A stretch of DNA of 64,000 nt from Apiotrichum sp. Y4204. Lineage: Eukaryota > Basidiomycota > Tremellomycetes > Trichosporonales > Trichosporonaceae. The stretch spans positions 124,001 to 188,000 of the forward strand of contig JAMYHL010000055.1 of assembly GCA_025531455.1 (NCBI GenBank), in the 5' to 3' direction. The notes beneath the pieces were generated by a model. That model searched no databases. It saw only the letters and a program-made list of their open reading frames with translations, and was not told the origin of the DNA. Shown in pieces: positions 10,481-21,057 of the stretch; within the stretch, counting starts at the first letter, position 1, and the number at the start of each line of letters is the position of its first letter. Position numbers and translations under genes: made by a program.

Positions 10481-12510
10481 CGGAACTGGGTCCGTCTGCG
10501 TGCTCTACATGCTTGAATGAGCCCGAGAGGCTGAGGGGGGTCTCTAGAGGGGGGCTCTAGAGGCCGAGACCCCGAGAAGCGGCACCGGTGCCCAAAGTGC
10601 GGCAGCGGCAATGCAAGGCAAGGCACCTCGTATTGCTGTAAGGCGACTCTAACTCGTGAGCTCGTGTGCTGTACAAGTTCATGTTGTACCTTTACCCGAC
10701 TCGGCACCCCGATTGGAGATTGTGTTTCGATTGTTTGGTCCCAGCTGAGCATATAACAGCACCACAGAACAGAACAGAGGAACAGCGCATGCCGGCAGCT
10801 CACGCAGCGCAGAGTTGGGCTGTTGCACCGTTGGCCTGCCCCGACTGCCCAACTGCCCAACTGGCTCTGCGTCTGTCGCCATAATCGCGGGTCCAGGTCT
10901 ACTCCGTGCTCCTGACATTGATGGCGAAACCGCATCTCCGCAGAATATCCCAGGATCCCCAGGATCCCAGGCCCCCCCGTCGCCTTTGCCCCTTCTCAAC
11001 CCTTAGAAGCTTAGAAGGCATGGAGGCAACAGGAGGCAATATCATGCAACAGGTTTGCAACAGGCAACAGGCCCGCAAGACCTACCGCCCAGGGCGCCAG
11101 GGGCCCCCATACGCCCCCCGCCCGTCTCCATTACGACATGTTGTGTTCTTCACCATCGCATCCTGGTCTCCTGGCCCCAGTTGTGCGCGGCCGTGCTCAA
11201 CAACTGCACACCCGCGCCGTACGCCCCACTCGGATCCTTGGAGTGAATGAAGGCCGCAGGCAGGCTTCTGTCCGCGGTGCCGGCTGACTCACTGCTTCCA
11301 TAACGCCCCCCAGCTCTCAAGCCCTTACTTTCCCCACCCCGCCGCGCTCCTACTGGTCCTCGCGCCCCGCCCAGTCGCGGCACGCCATCTCGGGTCGGCC
11401 CGCGCCCCCCAGAGCGTTTCTGGGCTCGCTGGCGTAGTTGGCGTGTCGTTTCGGGACAGACTCGAGCAGCCTAGTGCAAGCATCTCCCCAGATCCCCACC
11501 CAAACTCTCCTCCAACCACATCCTCAAATCCACAGAGGCCAAGAGGTCTGATGCCCGTGGTGTTCTTTCTGTTCCATTGTTCCTTTCTGGACGATCACGT
11601 CCGTGCACGTACGCCTCCTCTTCGCGGCTAAACCCCACTTCTTTTTACTGTATTAACCATACACAATAGGTTATTCATCGGTTCGTGGCCCCCGTGGCGC
11701 GCGTCCCTTTGTTTCTGGTGCTTGTTCCTTCGGGTTTGTGTCACTCTGCGGCACCACCATGGGCCAGTGATATCCACAGAGATATGACATCGGGATGGGG
11801 GATAAAGGATCAAGAATCAAGAAGTTGACGATCAAGCTCCACTCACTACCCGCAGCAGCAGGAGACGTTACTCGTCACTGATACCCGCGGTGGGTCTCCG
11901 TACTCGAATACCAGTTCAACAACAGTACGAGCCCGAGCGCGAGGAAGAGCACATCCCAGCGCATGCAGTGCTCCTCCATCTCCGCTTCACCGATCAACGA
12001 CTCTTCTCCGTGCAGCTTGCTTGTCCAGCAACACACACTTCCGGCCCCATGCGGAAATTAAATTCTCATCGGGCCCTGACTATCGAACCTAATCTCCTAG
12101 CGACAGCCGGCACCCGCGAGCTCGTGCTCGACATGTGCTGCGCGTGAACACCACATGCAGAGTCTAATTATCAACGGCCAAGGGTTGTGCTTGGCAGAGT
12201 GCCCACCGCGCAGTCGCATAGCATGCCGGCATGTCCGTCGCACGCCGCCTGGCATGGTGGCCATCCAACTGTATCATTGTCTATGGTCCCTACACAGTTG
12301 ATGACCTCCTGCGTGACCTTCAAGCTCGAAAGCCCCCTATCACTCCTTCTTGCCTGACCCTATACGCCGGAACTCGTCCTTCTCCGCAACATAGCTGTGG
12401 GGGGGTCAGCACGCGCCATCATTTCCGCTCCTTTATTGCTCCTTCTTTCCCTAATTAAAAGAGAGGAACCGGGCCAGGACGCGGGCCTTTAGAGTTCACA
12501 AAGTATCTAC
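10481..12510. other. Intergenic region, no gene seen
   Basis: Two kilobases between the leader of the large gene and the 3' end of RFT1. Open frames are short, overlapping and without domain character; there is no tRNA-like B box with a matching T stem. CAACAGG-type short repeats occur near 11,025-11,080. Nothing supportable as a feature. Confidence 0.6.
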
Positions 12511-14763
12511 TCACATGGCGGCGAGGACGGCCACGCCGGCGGCGGCGCCCGTGCCGAGCAGGACCGCCTGGTCGCGGAGGCTGGCGCCCGTCCGGCGAGC
12601 GAGGAACCACAGCGCGCCCCCGGTGACTGCGACGACGACGCGGACAAGGGGCTTCGGGAGGACGGCGGAGAACGGGAGGGCCTGTCCGCGCGCAGCAGCG
12701 ACCGCGCGCGCATGCCCAAACGCATAGCCAATACGCACGAGCATGGCGATGCACGAAGCATAGATCAGTGCCTGCTCGGTGGTAAATGTCAGCAGACCCG
12801 ATGCTCTCGGAGACAGGCCGCCGAGGAAGGTGTGGACTAATTTAGATTTGCTTTCCGCATTCTCCGGCCGCAGCTTTGTGAGGAGGAGGAGGGAGATGGC
12901 GAACGCGCCCGAGCTGGCGATCATGAAGCGCGCCTGGCGGGCGACCTGGGCGGGCTGTGCGCTCGCGGCATGGAACGCCTCGAGGATACCGTTCAGCGAG
13001 AGGACGGGGAGGTACGCAACGAGATATGTCTGCAGTGTGGCGGCAGCGGACGTCTCGGCCGTGTACCGCCTTGGAAGAAGGATGGGGAGGACGAGCGGGA
13101 GTAGCGGCGGGAGGAAGACGGGGAACAGGAGCGCGAGGTGCAGCGACAGGCGGATCGCAAGGGTCAGAAGCGGGAGCGTGCTGTCCGAGTCGAGGGCGCG
13201 CGACCAATGCAAGAGGAGCGTCTCCTCGAGCGGCTGAAAGACTATGCGCGCGACGAGCGAGCCTGTCGTCAGATTAGTCTGTCAGTGGGTTCTGTAATAT
13301 CGGACACCATGTACGCTCGTGTGACGCCGTGCCTCCGCGAGAGGTCCGAACTCGCGGCACGGCATGTGATCGCGTGTGCTTCCCACAAACGCGGATTGCA
13401 TTGCGAGGTGACAAACTGGTGACAGACAACTCGGATCCCAGTGCACCACAGGGACGGGAAGGGACGTGAACGCTATCTCGCGCAGCAAGGTTTGGATGGC
13501 GCCCCAAGGTTGCGGATATCGTGCCGCCATCCCGATAATTTCCCGACCCCCGGGTGAAGCTCTAAGCACAGTGAGGCAGCGCACAGGGCTATCGTGTGAG
13601 AGCACTTGTGTCACGCCCACTATGAGAGTAGTGGATGTGTGCGCGTGATAGAATGTTTCCAAGCTCCCAGAGCTTCAGAGGGGCAGATTTGTGACCGCCA
13701 AGACGGATGACTATAGCTGCCCGACATCTGCTCGACAAGCTTCCCTTCCTCGAAGAAGGAGGTGGGACATGCACAATAAGAATCAATGTCACAGTAGGAA
13801 TCAATGTCGGATGTGACTGGCATTGGAGCACCACGATGTGAAGCCGCGGAGTGCGATAACGGCACCGAGGGCAGTTCCGCCACACAAACACCTTCGTATC
13901 CCAGCTCCGCCTGAGCCCGACTCACCATAGTTCATAGCGACAGCATACCCGCCCTGGTCCCCAAGATCCGCAATCTGCCCGACGGCAATCCTGTCCGCCT
14001 CGGTGAGGACATGCTTGACGATGCTCTGGCGCGAGTTTGCGAGCGCCAGGTCCTTGGTCTGCGTGTCGTACCCAACCTTCCTTGGGACAATCAACTCCGG
14101 GATGGCCTTCACCCCGCCATATTCGTAAATGTACCGGCCGGCAAGCCAGACCGCACCGGCAAAGTGCCCGACCGCAAACCCGAGAAGCGCAGCGCGCGGC
14201 GGGGCGAGGACGAGACACGCGCACGAGACGACCGCCCGCGTGATCGCCATGCCGCCCTCGGCGCGCACGCGGACCGTGATATTTGGCGGGGAGGCGGACA
14301 GCGCGCGGATGTACAGCGGCTCGATGGAGAGTTCGAGGAGCGCGGCGAGGACATACAGTCCCAGCGAGGGGAGGAAGAACGGCTGGGATGTGGTCGCCCG
14401 TCCGCTCGTGCCGAGATACAGCGCGACAGCGGCGGCGGCGACGCCAACCCCAGCTCGGAGAGGCCAGGCTGCGAGCGCGGCGTCCTGCGAGCTGTACCCC
14501 GTCTTGTTCTCGCGCCTGAGGAGCGCATTGCGCACGCCCTCGCGTGAGAGAAAGAGGATCGTCGCGGCCACGAGATCGAATTGGATGGCCGCGGTGCCGA
14601 ACACGCTTGGCGGGGCGAGGCGCACGAGTACCTGGTTCAGAGCGAAGGTCAGCAGCCGCGAGAGAAGCTGGAGCAGTATGAGCGCGCGGCCCGTCACGAG
14701 CGCCGAGCGCAGGTCCTCCCTCGGCGGCGAGGGTGCACTTCGTGTCGGTGTGTCGGTGGACAT
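12511..14763 (-). CDS. RFT1: RFT1 family dolichol-linked oligosaccharide membrane protein
   Basis: ER multipass protein needed to place Man5GlcNAc2-PP-dolichol on the lumenal side for N-glycosylation; whether it is itself the flippase is disputed. Exons 13926-14763 and 12511-13262 join in frame (G|GC) to give 529 residues, the normal RFT1 length. Seen motifs: LLSRLLTFALNQVLVR near the N-terminus, FLSREGVRNALLR (human FLAREAFRRA), SIVKHVLTEADRIAVGQIADLGDQGGYAVAMNYG (the conserved ILTEGERY/GDQG region), then SLVARIVFQPLEETLLLHW directly after the intron. About 12 hydrophobic segments follow. The intron at 13263-13925 is 663 nt, more than ten times the local norm. The stop TGA at 12511-12513 overlaps a donor-like GTGAGT, so a longer C-terminus is possible but not needed. 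Confidence 0.93.
13263..13925 (-). other. Unusually long (663-nt) intron of RFT1
   Basis: Donor GTGAGTCGGG after AACTATG and acceptor TGACGACAG before GCTCGCTC. The join restores the conserved GSLVARxxFQP block, so the intron is well supported. I searched it by eye for C/D-box snoRNA signatures on both strands and found none. Confidence 0.85.
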
Positions 14764-14900
14764 GGTGTATGACGCAACGTCAACATCTCGCCGCTGGTCG
14801 AAATCGTGGAGACCTCCACTTTCGAGGACCACGGCTTCCTCAAAGCTCAGGCGTCGACATGCCATTCTGCATCTTGCCACCCTCCATTGACCACGTCGCC
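14764..14900. promoter_or_regulatory. Shared divergent promoter, RFT1 / alpha-beta hydrolase
   Basis: Only 137 bp separate the two start codons, so both promoters must overlap. No clear TATA element was seen. Confidence 0.5.
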
Positions 14901-15841
14901 ATGCCCCTCCATCCGCACCTACACCTCCTCATTCCCTCGAGTTTGGACGGCGTGCTCCTCGAAGCCCGCCTCTACCTTCCCCGCGACGCCGGGCTAGCAA
15001 CCGTGACCACAGCGCGCTCGGAGCCGACACCACTCACGGACCTCTCCGAGTCGCAGCGCGCCGCCCTCCGCGCACTGCGCATCCGGCGCGTCGTGACCGC
15101 CGCACACCCCTGGGGCCGGCTGGGCGGCAACATGCTCTTCCCGTGGGCTTGACACTATGAGTAGAAAACAAAGCTGACCGCAGAGTCGTCGCGGCGCATA
15201 TCCCCGCTGCGATTTTCGGTTCGCCTGTCCGCCCAGGACCAGGCGCGACGGATACCGCGTACGTGACTTTTAATGTGCGCGGGATCGGGCGGAGCGGCGG
15301 GAGCATGCCGTGGCCTGGATGCGGGGTCGGGCATGACGCCCCTGACTTTGCGGCTGTTGAGGACGCCGTACGTGCGCTTGTGGGGGAGGAGAGCGCGGAT
15401 GGGGTGGAGCTGTATCGCATCGTGAGTGGCAGCTGAGCTGAGCTGTGCGAGCTGCAGTGCTGACAGCAGGGATATTCGTATGGGACGAATCTGGCGCTCC
15501 ATGCGCCGATTACGCACCCCGTGGCGCGGACGCTCCTTATCTCTCCTGCGCCGACGCTCTTCAAGGCAATGACGGTCTTCAAGGGGCCGACGTTCGCCGC
15601 TGGGCTGAGTGCTGCCTTGGACCGTGCTGCCGAGGCAAGAGCAAAGGGGGACTCGCGCACGCTGTGGCATGTCTATGGATCAAAGGACGACTTTACGGGA
15701 GTCGACACGTTGAAGGCACTCGGGGGCGATCGACAGGAGGAAATAACGAGTGTGGAGATTGAGGGGTGTGGGCACTTCTTCGCACGGGAAGAAGATGGCC
15801 TGGCTCTGCAGAAGGCTGTGGCCGAATGGATGAAGAGGTAA
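14901..15841 (+). CDS. Alpha/beta-hydrolase fold protein
   Basis: Three exons (14901-15142, 15184-15421, 15470-15841) give 283 residues. The nucleophile elbow GYSYGTN is created exactly at the second splice junction, which supports the model. Downstream are the candidate acid in YGSKDDFTG and the catalytic His in GCGHFF near the C-terminus, so the Ser-Asp-His triad is complete. The N-terminal FNVRGIGRSGGS is the usual oxyanion-region strand and turn. It resembles the small COG2945-like hydrolases; no signal peptide or membrane segment is visible, so it is probably cytosolic. The substrate is unknown. It is transcribed divergently from RFT1. Confidence 0.82.
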
Positions 15842-15938
15842 GCGACGGCTTCGCGTTGTATGGCACAGTGACATGTAATTCTATCTCAAGCGAGTCCAGT
15901 CACTAATTACAGCCTGTGCTGACTCTGACTTTCCACTC

Positions 15939-16574
15939 CTAACCGATTGGCTCCCCCTTCTTGAGCTTAGGTGCTACCACCTTGCGCCACACGTCCTTGA
16001 CCTGCGCGGGAGTCTTGCCGGGGAACAGCTCACAGACCGCATCCCAATCGGGCTTGGCGGTCTGACATTAATTGAGTGATGACTTACGACCTGCCCCATC
16101 ACTCACAGTAAAGATCTCATCCGCAAGAGCCTGCTTCATACCCTTGTCCCATCCCGGACCGGTGACACACCATTCGCCGCCAGAGAGAATCGCACGGAGG
16201 AGGGTCTTGCGCCAGGTGTCCTTGCATTCTGGCATCAGGAGGAGGGAGTGTGGGAAAGCGGAGGGAAAGCGGAGGGAAAGCGAATGCATTCCGACTGTCC
16301 CATTCACTTCTGTAACTCATGGGTCCCCGTCTTGCCAACCTGCGCGCCGAGGCGGTCAAAGTCCGCATTCGTAGCCTGGATGAGTACAGTACTGAGAGCT
16401 CGACCTGATGTGCCGTCAGCTCACCTTGGCCACCTCCTCAACGAGCACCGCGCGGTTGTACCCCCCGTTCTTGGTTGGGCTTCGAGGCGACTTTGGCGGC
16501 GGGGTGTTGGTCTTGGTTTTGGGTCTACGGGTGTACGGCTTCTTCTCCGTCTTGGGCTTTGGTGTGCGGGGCAT
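15939..16574 (-). CDS. Small Myb/SANT-like protein with basic N-terminal tail
   Basis: Four exons (16425-16574, 16340-16375, 16107-16220, 15939-16061), all phase 0, give 140 residues. The first 38 residues are a Lys/Pro/Thr-rich tail (MPRTPKPKTEKKPYTRR), histone-H1-like in composition. Then come helical segments DTWRKTLLRAIL and DWDAVCELFPGKTPAQVKDVWRKVVAPKL; the last has the W-x-x-V-x-x-x-FPGKT-x-x-Q-V spacing of a Myb/SANT helix-turn-helix repeat. Exon 3 must use an unusual AAG acceptor (16220/16221), because the nearby CAG site breaks frame. Likely nuclear and DNA- or chromatin-associated; no orthologue is recognised. It faces a second such gene 714 bp away. Confidence 0.68.
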
Positions 16575-17288
16575 GATGTACAGGGGATGGAAAGGTGAGC
16601 AAGGGGGAGGAAGGAGTGGGTGAGGAGAGAAGGAACTGTAGCTAGCAGGAGAAATACGTATAAGGAGAAGGAAGGGAATGGAATGGGAGAGAGTGTGGCA
16701 CAAATACTTCTGGGAATGGGACAGGAATGGGAATGGGTCCAAATATACAAATCCCAGCTTGCAGCTTGGAGCCTGGGGCGATAGGTCTGGGATCCTGGTG
16801 CCCTCTCCGACTCCCCGCTCAGCCCGCTTGTGTGTCGCGCGGACACGGTCACTGAGGATCGGATACTCTGGCCGCAGATGCGTGGGATCTGCAAGGGTTC
16901 TGTGACCCAGCATTGACGACCGATGAAGAGATACAAAATGAACAGCAGAGGTGATGTGAGAATGAGAACGTCGAGGATCGAGAAGTAAATATCGGGGATG
17001 ATGTAGGAGATGAGCGCTGTGGAATGAGGATGAGCGTGTGGATCATGATTATGTCCATATGCGCGTGCAGCAGACACAGTCATGATGACGCCAAACACCG
17101 TCACCTTCTCGACTATTGTCCTGTTGTTGTTGTTTTTTTGTCTTCCCTCCTCCAACTCGGCTTTCCATCCCTCACTTTTCTTTCCAAGTTGACAGATTCT
17201 TATTGTTTTGGATTTGTTTCTCTGCTCTCTGCTCTCCCCATTCTCCGCTTTTTTCGTTCTCCTCACACTCTCTCCGATCTCACAACCA
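16575..17288. promoter_or_regulatory. Divergent promoter between the two Myb/SANT-like genes
   Basis: 714 bp between divergent starts. The plus-strand side near 17,110-17,280 is pyrimidine-rich (TTGTTGTTGTTTTTTTG, CTCTGCTCTCTGCTCTCC), as expected for a transcribed leader. No other feature is seen. Confidence 0.4.
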
Positions 17289-18080
17289 ATGCCGCCAAAG
17301 ACAAAAGCCAAGCCGCGTTCCTCCGCCGCGCTACGCCCCAAAGCGAAGGCCAAGCCCGAACCCAAGCCCAAGTCTGAAGGGAAACGCAGCCCAAAAGTCG
17401 AACCCACCAGCCCCCGCGGCTCACCCTCTCCGCCAGAACTGCTCGACAAGGCACTTGTGCTCCGCATCCTCCTCGCCAAGCTCGAGGCATCGAAGACGTG
17501 CGACTGGTACGAGCTGAGTCTGAAGCTCGGTGCCGAGGCGCCCGAGGATACCCCAACGAAGGGGAAGAAGGGGGGGAAGGGGAAGAAGAATGCCGGAACG
17601 AGAGATAATGCGCGCGGGCTGTCGGGAAACGACTTGCACAGTCTGTACCATAACGTGAGCTGAAACGTGGAGCCAGAGCTCTCAGACTGATGACAGAAAA
17701 TCCTCCCCGGTCTGAAAGCCGGTCGCGCTCTATGGGCAGACGACGACGACGGGTTACCTGCCCTCTCGAACACTGGCGGGGAAGGGGGCGGAAACTCACG
17801 GCCCAAAGTGGCGAAACGCCACTCGAACTCTAGCGTTGAGGAGGTCGACGAGGATATGTCCAATGAGGAGATGGACGTCGAGCCCGAGATCAAAGTCGTG
17901 CGCCCTTCGAGAAACACGGTCGCTAAGAAGCTTGATCCAGTCGACGAGAAATCAGAGGAGGAAGAAGAGGAAGAGGAGGACTTCGGAGGCGACTACGACC
18001 CCGACGCTGAGAATGGAATGTCGGATGTGGAGTGCGATGATCCCGATGACTATGTTTACTCTCACCGCATCCGGGACTGA
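17289..18080 (+). CDS. Myb/SANT-like protein with basic N-tail and acidic C-tail
   Basis: Exons 17289-17654 and 17697-18080 give 249 residues. Residues 1-45 form a Lys/Pro/Ala-rich tail (MPPKTKAKPRSSAALRPKAKAKPEPKPK). Residues 50-145 contain helical pieces ALVLRILLAKLEASKTCDWYELSLKLG and, after a Gly/Lys-rich loop, GLSGNDLHSLYHNKILPGLKAGRALW. This layout matches a Myb/SANT-like domain with a long insertion. The rest is strongly acidic (EEEEEEEEDFGGDYD, SDVECDDPDDYVYS). The charge pattern suggests a nuclear chromatin or histone-binding role, which is inference. It is divergent from the 140-residue relative at 15939-16574. Confidence 0.72.
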
Positions 18081-18405
18081 GTTTGAGAGTAGCAAGGTGA
18101 GTCAATCGCTATGTCCATTCTTGTCGGCTGCTCAGCGATTTACGACCACACAGACGATGAAACGTATAGCCATCCTACCAGGTTGTCCAAAGCCCTCGGG
18201 GCGGGATTGACAATCAATGCCGTGCCAAGTCCCACAACAAGAACAGCATTCGCAATCACCAACAGAGTCCCACATGACTGTTGTTCATATCAGTCCTGTT
18301 AATACCAAGTCATTCATTCCCGATCTCCCATTCCCGCGACTTCCTGCCGATGAGTATATGAGTATGCATGTGGTATCGTGGTCATTATCTCCCCAATTCT
18401 GAATC

Positions 18406-19326
18406 CTAAATGTCGTCGTCGTCGGCCATCAGGTCCTCCTCTGGAAAGTCGCCAATAACAATCTTGTCCGGGCGAGTGAACACCGCATGTTTGGGGCTGC
18501 AGGTAAAGTAGCGTTTGCCGTCGACACTGAAAGTCAGTCTCAAGCTCTCCTCCGCGCAGTATCTCGTACCCACCTTCCATCGCCCTTGCCCGTCGGCTCA
18601 TCGAGCTCAACGCCGACCCAAACACCACCACGCGCAATCTCCGCCTCGCCAACAAACCGGACGGTGCCTCTGCGCGCGAGGGCGTTCTCCGCGCGCACCT
18701 CGCAGCGCGCGCCGACGACAACGTCCGCGGGCGCACTGCTCGGCGGAGGCGGAGCATGCGCAATCGGCGTGGGGTCATCGGCGTACCGCCCAAGCTTGTT
18801 CGCTTTGAGGTGTGCGTGAACCGTGTCTGATTGTCAGAGCCCCGGAGAAAAGTGGGAAACATACCGGTTCGCGACTCGTACTCGTCCTTTGTGAGTTCAA
18901 ACTTGTCGACGGCCGAGAGGTCCGTAAACTCCCCCGGACGCGCATTGGGGTCCGTGTTGTCGACCTGTGGAGTGAGTATTGGCTTCCGGCAAGAAAAGTA
19001 AAGTTCAAGGTGGCCATCTTTGCCACCCGACGCAATACTCACCTTGACACAGAAGAACTCGCGGAGACCACACGCGGCGAGCGTCACGGCGTCGTCAGTC
19101 ATGATCGCCACGGGCGGGGCATTGTGCTCGGCCGCCTCGGGCGAGCGGAACAGGCGGAGCAGCTGGAACTGCTGCGCAATGCCCGTAATCGGCACGAGCT
19201 TGTCCTGCGGCGTGTGAGCTATGCCAAAGCGCGCAGACGCACCTTGAGCTGGCCGACGGTGAGGTCCGAGTCGAAGCGGCGCTCCGAGTGCGTATCGGGA
19301 GACGTGACGAAGAAAGAGGTGAGCAT
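18406..19326 (-). CDS. ALP11: Tubulin-folding cofactor B (UBL + CAP-Gly)
   Basis: Cofactor B binds alpha-tubulin and, with cofactor E, acts in tubulin dimer assembly and disassembly. After splicing, the N-terminal ubiquitin-like part reads LTSFFVTSPDTHSERRFDSDLTVGQLK. A linker with FELTKDEYESRTGTVHAHLK follows, matching the family's conserved spacer. The C-terminal CAP-Gly domain reads GGVWVGVELDEPTGKGDG then VDGKRYFTC and HAVFTRPDKIVIGDFPEEDL. The protein ends in an acidic MADDDDI tail, like the DE(I/M)-type tails of cofactor B and alpha-tubulin-binding proteins. The start at 19326 is the first ATG in frame. Four or five short introns. Divergent from the MAT2B-like gene. Confidence 0.92.
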
Positions 19327-19651
19327 CGTGTGTGAGTGAGTGAGGGGGAAGAGGGGAAAGAGAGGGTTGAAACTTCTTTATCTTTTGAGCACACCGTCTC
19401 AGAAGGTCTCGCCACGACGCGTCACGTCGGGTCCACACGTCCACGCCCTTCGCGCATCTTCTCCCACTTCGCGCGGGGACCCCACACCTGCTGAAGTGGA
19501 AAAGTCTCGGAAAAATTCACCTCAAACTGCGAATCTGCTCCAACATCGCGACGCGCGACTACCGACACTCTCAAGGCCTCAAGGGGAAACAAGAAACGTG
19601 GGTAGATACCTCCCCGTCGACTTCGTCTCCGCTCCAACACTCTTGAACGCA

Positions 19652-20906
19652 ATGCCCAAAACCGTCCTTGTCACAGGTATGCGCTCCGCAATGCCGCAAT
19701 GCCACGCTAACGCCAGGCGCGAGCGGCCTGCTCGGACGCGCCGTCGCTGCCAAGTTCCGCGCCCAGGGCGATAACGGTGAGCTGCGCCGATGGACCACTT
19801 CCTAGCTGACAGCAGTCATCGCGCAGGCGTGGACACGTGCGGACCGCGATGCGGGGTACACCAAGCTCGACCTGACGGATTCCAGCGCTGTCGACGCGTT
19901 CTTCGCTGCGAACAAGGTTGACGGTACGTGAGCGAGGTGGTGGCTATGACTGCCTCGCCAGGCTCGCATCTTGGCATCGATTCTCTAACGTCAGTCGTTG
20001 TGCACTGCGCGGCGGAGCGGCGCCCGGACGTCGCGGAGGCTGTGAGCTGGATTGGCTTTGACATACTTTCCCTACAGCTGCTGACTGCAGAACCCCGCCG
20101 CGGCCGAGGCGATCAACGTCGGCGTGCCAGAGCACCTCGCCGCCCTGGCGGTAAAGTACGGCTTTACGCTGCTGTACATATCGACCGACTACGTCTTCAA
20201 CGGCGAGCAGTGGGTCTTGTGCTTGCTCAACTAATACTCACACCAGCCCGCCGTACAGGGTCGCCGACATGCCCGCCCCGCTGCAGATGTACGGTCGGCA
20301 GAAGCTCGCGGGCGAGCACGCCACGCTCGCGGCGCGGGAGCATGGGGCCAATGCCGCAGCTGTCCGCGTCCCCGTCCTGTGAGCGCAAGTTGGAGTATGA
20401 GCTGACGGGGCAGCTACGGTGCGGCGGAGTATCACGGGGAATCGGCGGTAAACTGCCTTGTTGACGGTGAGTGCTGGGAGGGTCTCAGCTGACGACAGTG
20501 ATCCAGGACCAGTCGGGCAAGACGTACACTATGGACGATTACCAGCAGCGGCACCCGACAAACGTGGTCGACGTCGCGCGCGCGCTGTACGACCTTGCCC
20601 GTGAGTGCTGAGCCTGTGCGAGTCTGATTTCCAGACCTCGGGGCGCTGCCGCCCATCATCCACTTCCGCTCGCACGCGCCCCAGCTTACTAAGTGGGGCA
20701 TGACGCAGATTATCGCTGCGGCACTCGGGCTCCCCACGACGCATATCACGCCGCAGAGCGCCAAACCCGAGATCAAGCCCGGCCAGACTCAGAGGCCGTG
20801 GAACACCGAGCTCTGTGTCGACGATACCGAGGCGCTCGGCGTGTCGTGCAAGGAGGAAACGCCGTTCGCGCAGTGGTGGAACGAGTACCTCGCCAAGGGA
20901 CACTGA
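19652..20906 (+). CDS. MAT2B: RmlD-fold NAD(P)-binding protein, MAT2B-like
   Basis: Member of the extended SDR/RmlD family. The closest match is the regulatory beta subunit of methionine adenosyltransferase rather than a rhamnose-pathway reductase. Seen after splicing: VLVTGASGLLGRAV (nucleotide-binding glycine motif, split by the first intron), [60 protein letters not shown] (YxxxK with STDYVF), RVPVLYGAAEYHGESAVN, and QQRHPTNVVDVARAL; each aligns with human MAT2B from memory. The C-terminus carries QRPWNTELCVDDTEALG. About six introns of 40-60 nt. Whether it regulates S-adenosylmethionine synthesis in fungi is inference. Its 3' end converges on NOP2. Confidence 0.85.
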
Positions 20907-21057
20907 GCTGGGGATACTTGTGGACGCTGCGCGGGACGCTATTTAGAGTGATCATGCGGTATCGTCCGTACGGGTAGTGCTGTATAGTGCATCAAGTCTA
21001 GACTATGTAGAGAGTCGTACAGAATCACCGGAACCCCGCCGCGGACCAGAGGCCCGC

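Noticed and set aside
9729..10481. 250-codon minus-strand frame in the large upstream region
   Set aside because: Ser/Pro/Leu/His-rich translation of pyrimidine-rich DNA, no domain; more likely leader or promoter sequence, although a uORF cannot be excluded.
12078..12100. Minus-strand GGTTCGATAGT resembling a tRNA B box
   Set aside because: No pairing T stem and no upstream A box at the right spacing.
12470..12513. Extra RFT1 exon downstream using the GTGAGT at the stop codon
   Set aside because: The 529-residue model already has normal family length; a TTAATTAG acceptor exists near 12,455 but nothing conserved follows.
16421..17917. 498-codon minus-strand open frame across both Myb/SANT-like genes
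   Set aside because: Runs through a promoter and antisense to one gene; reads introns of the other. The spliced models explain the DNA better.
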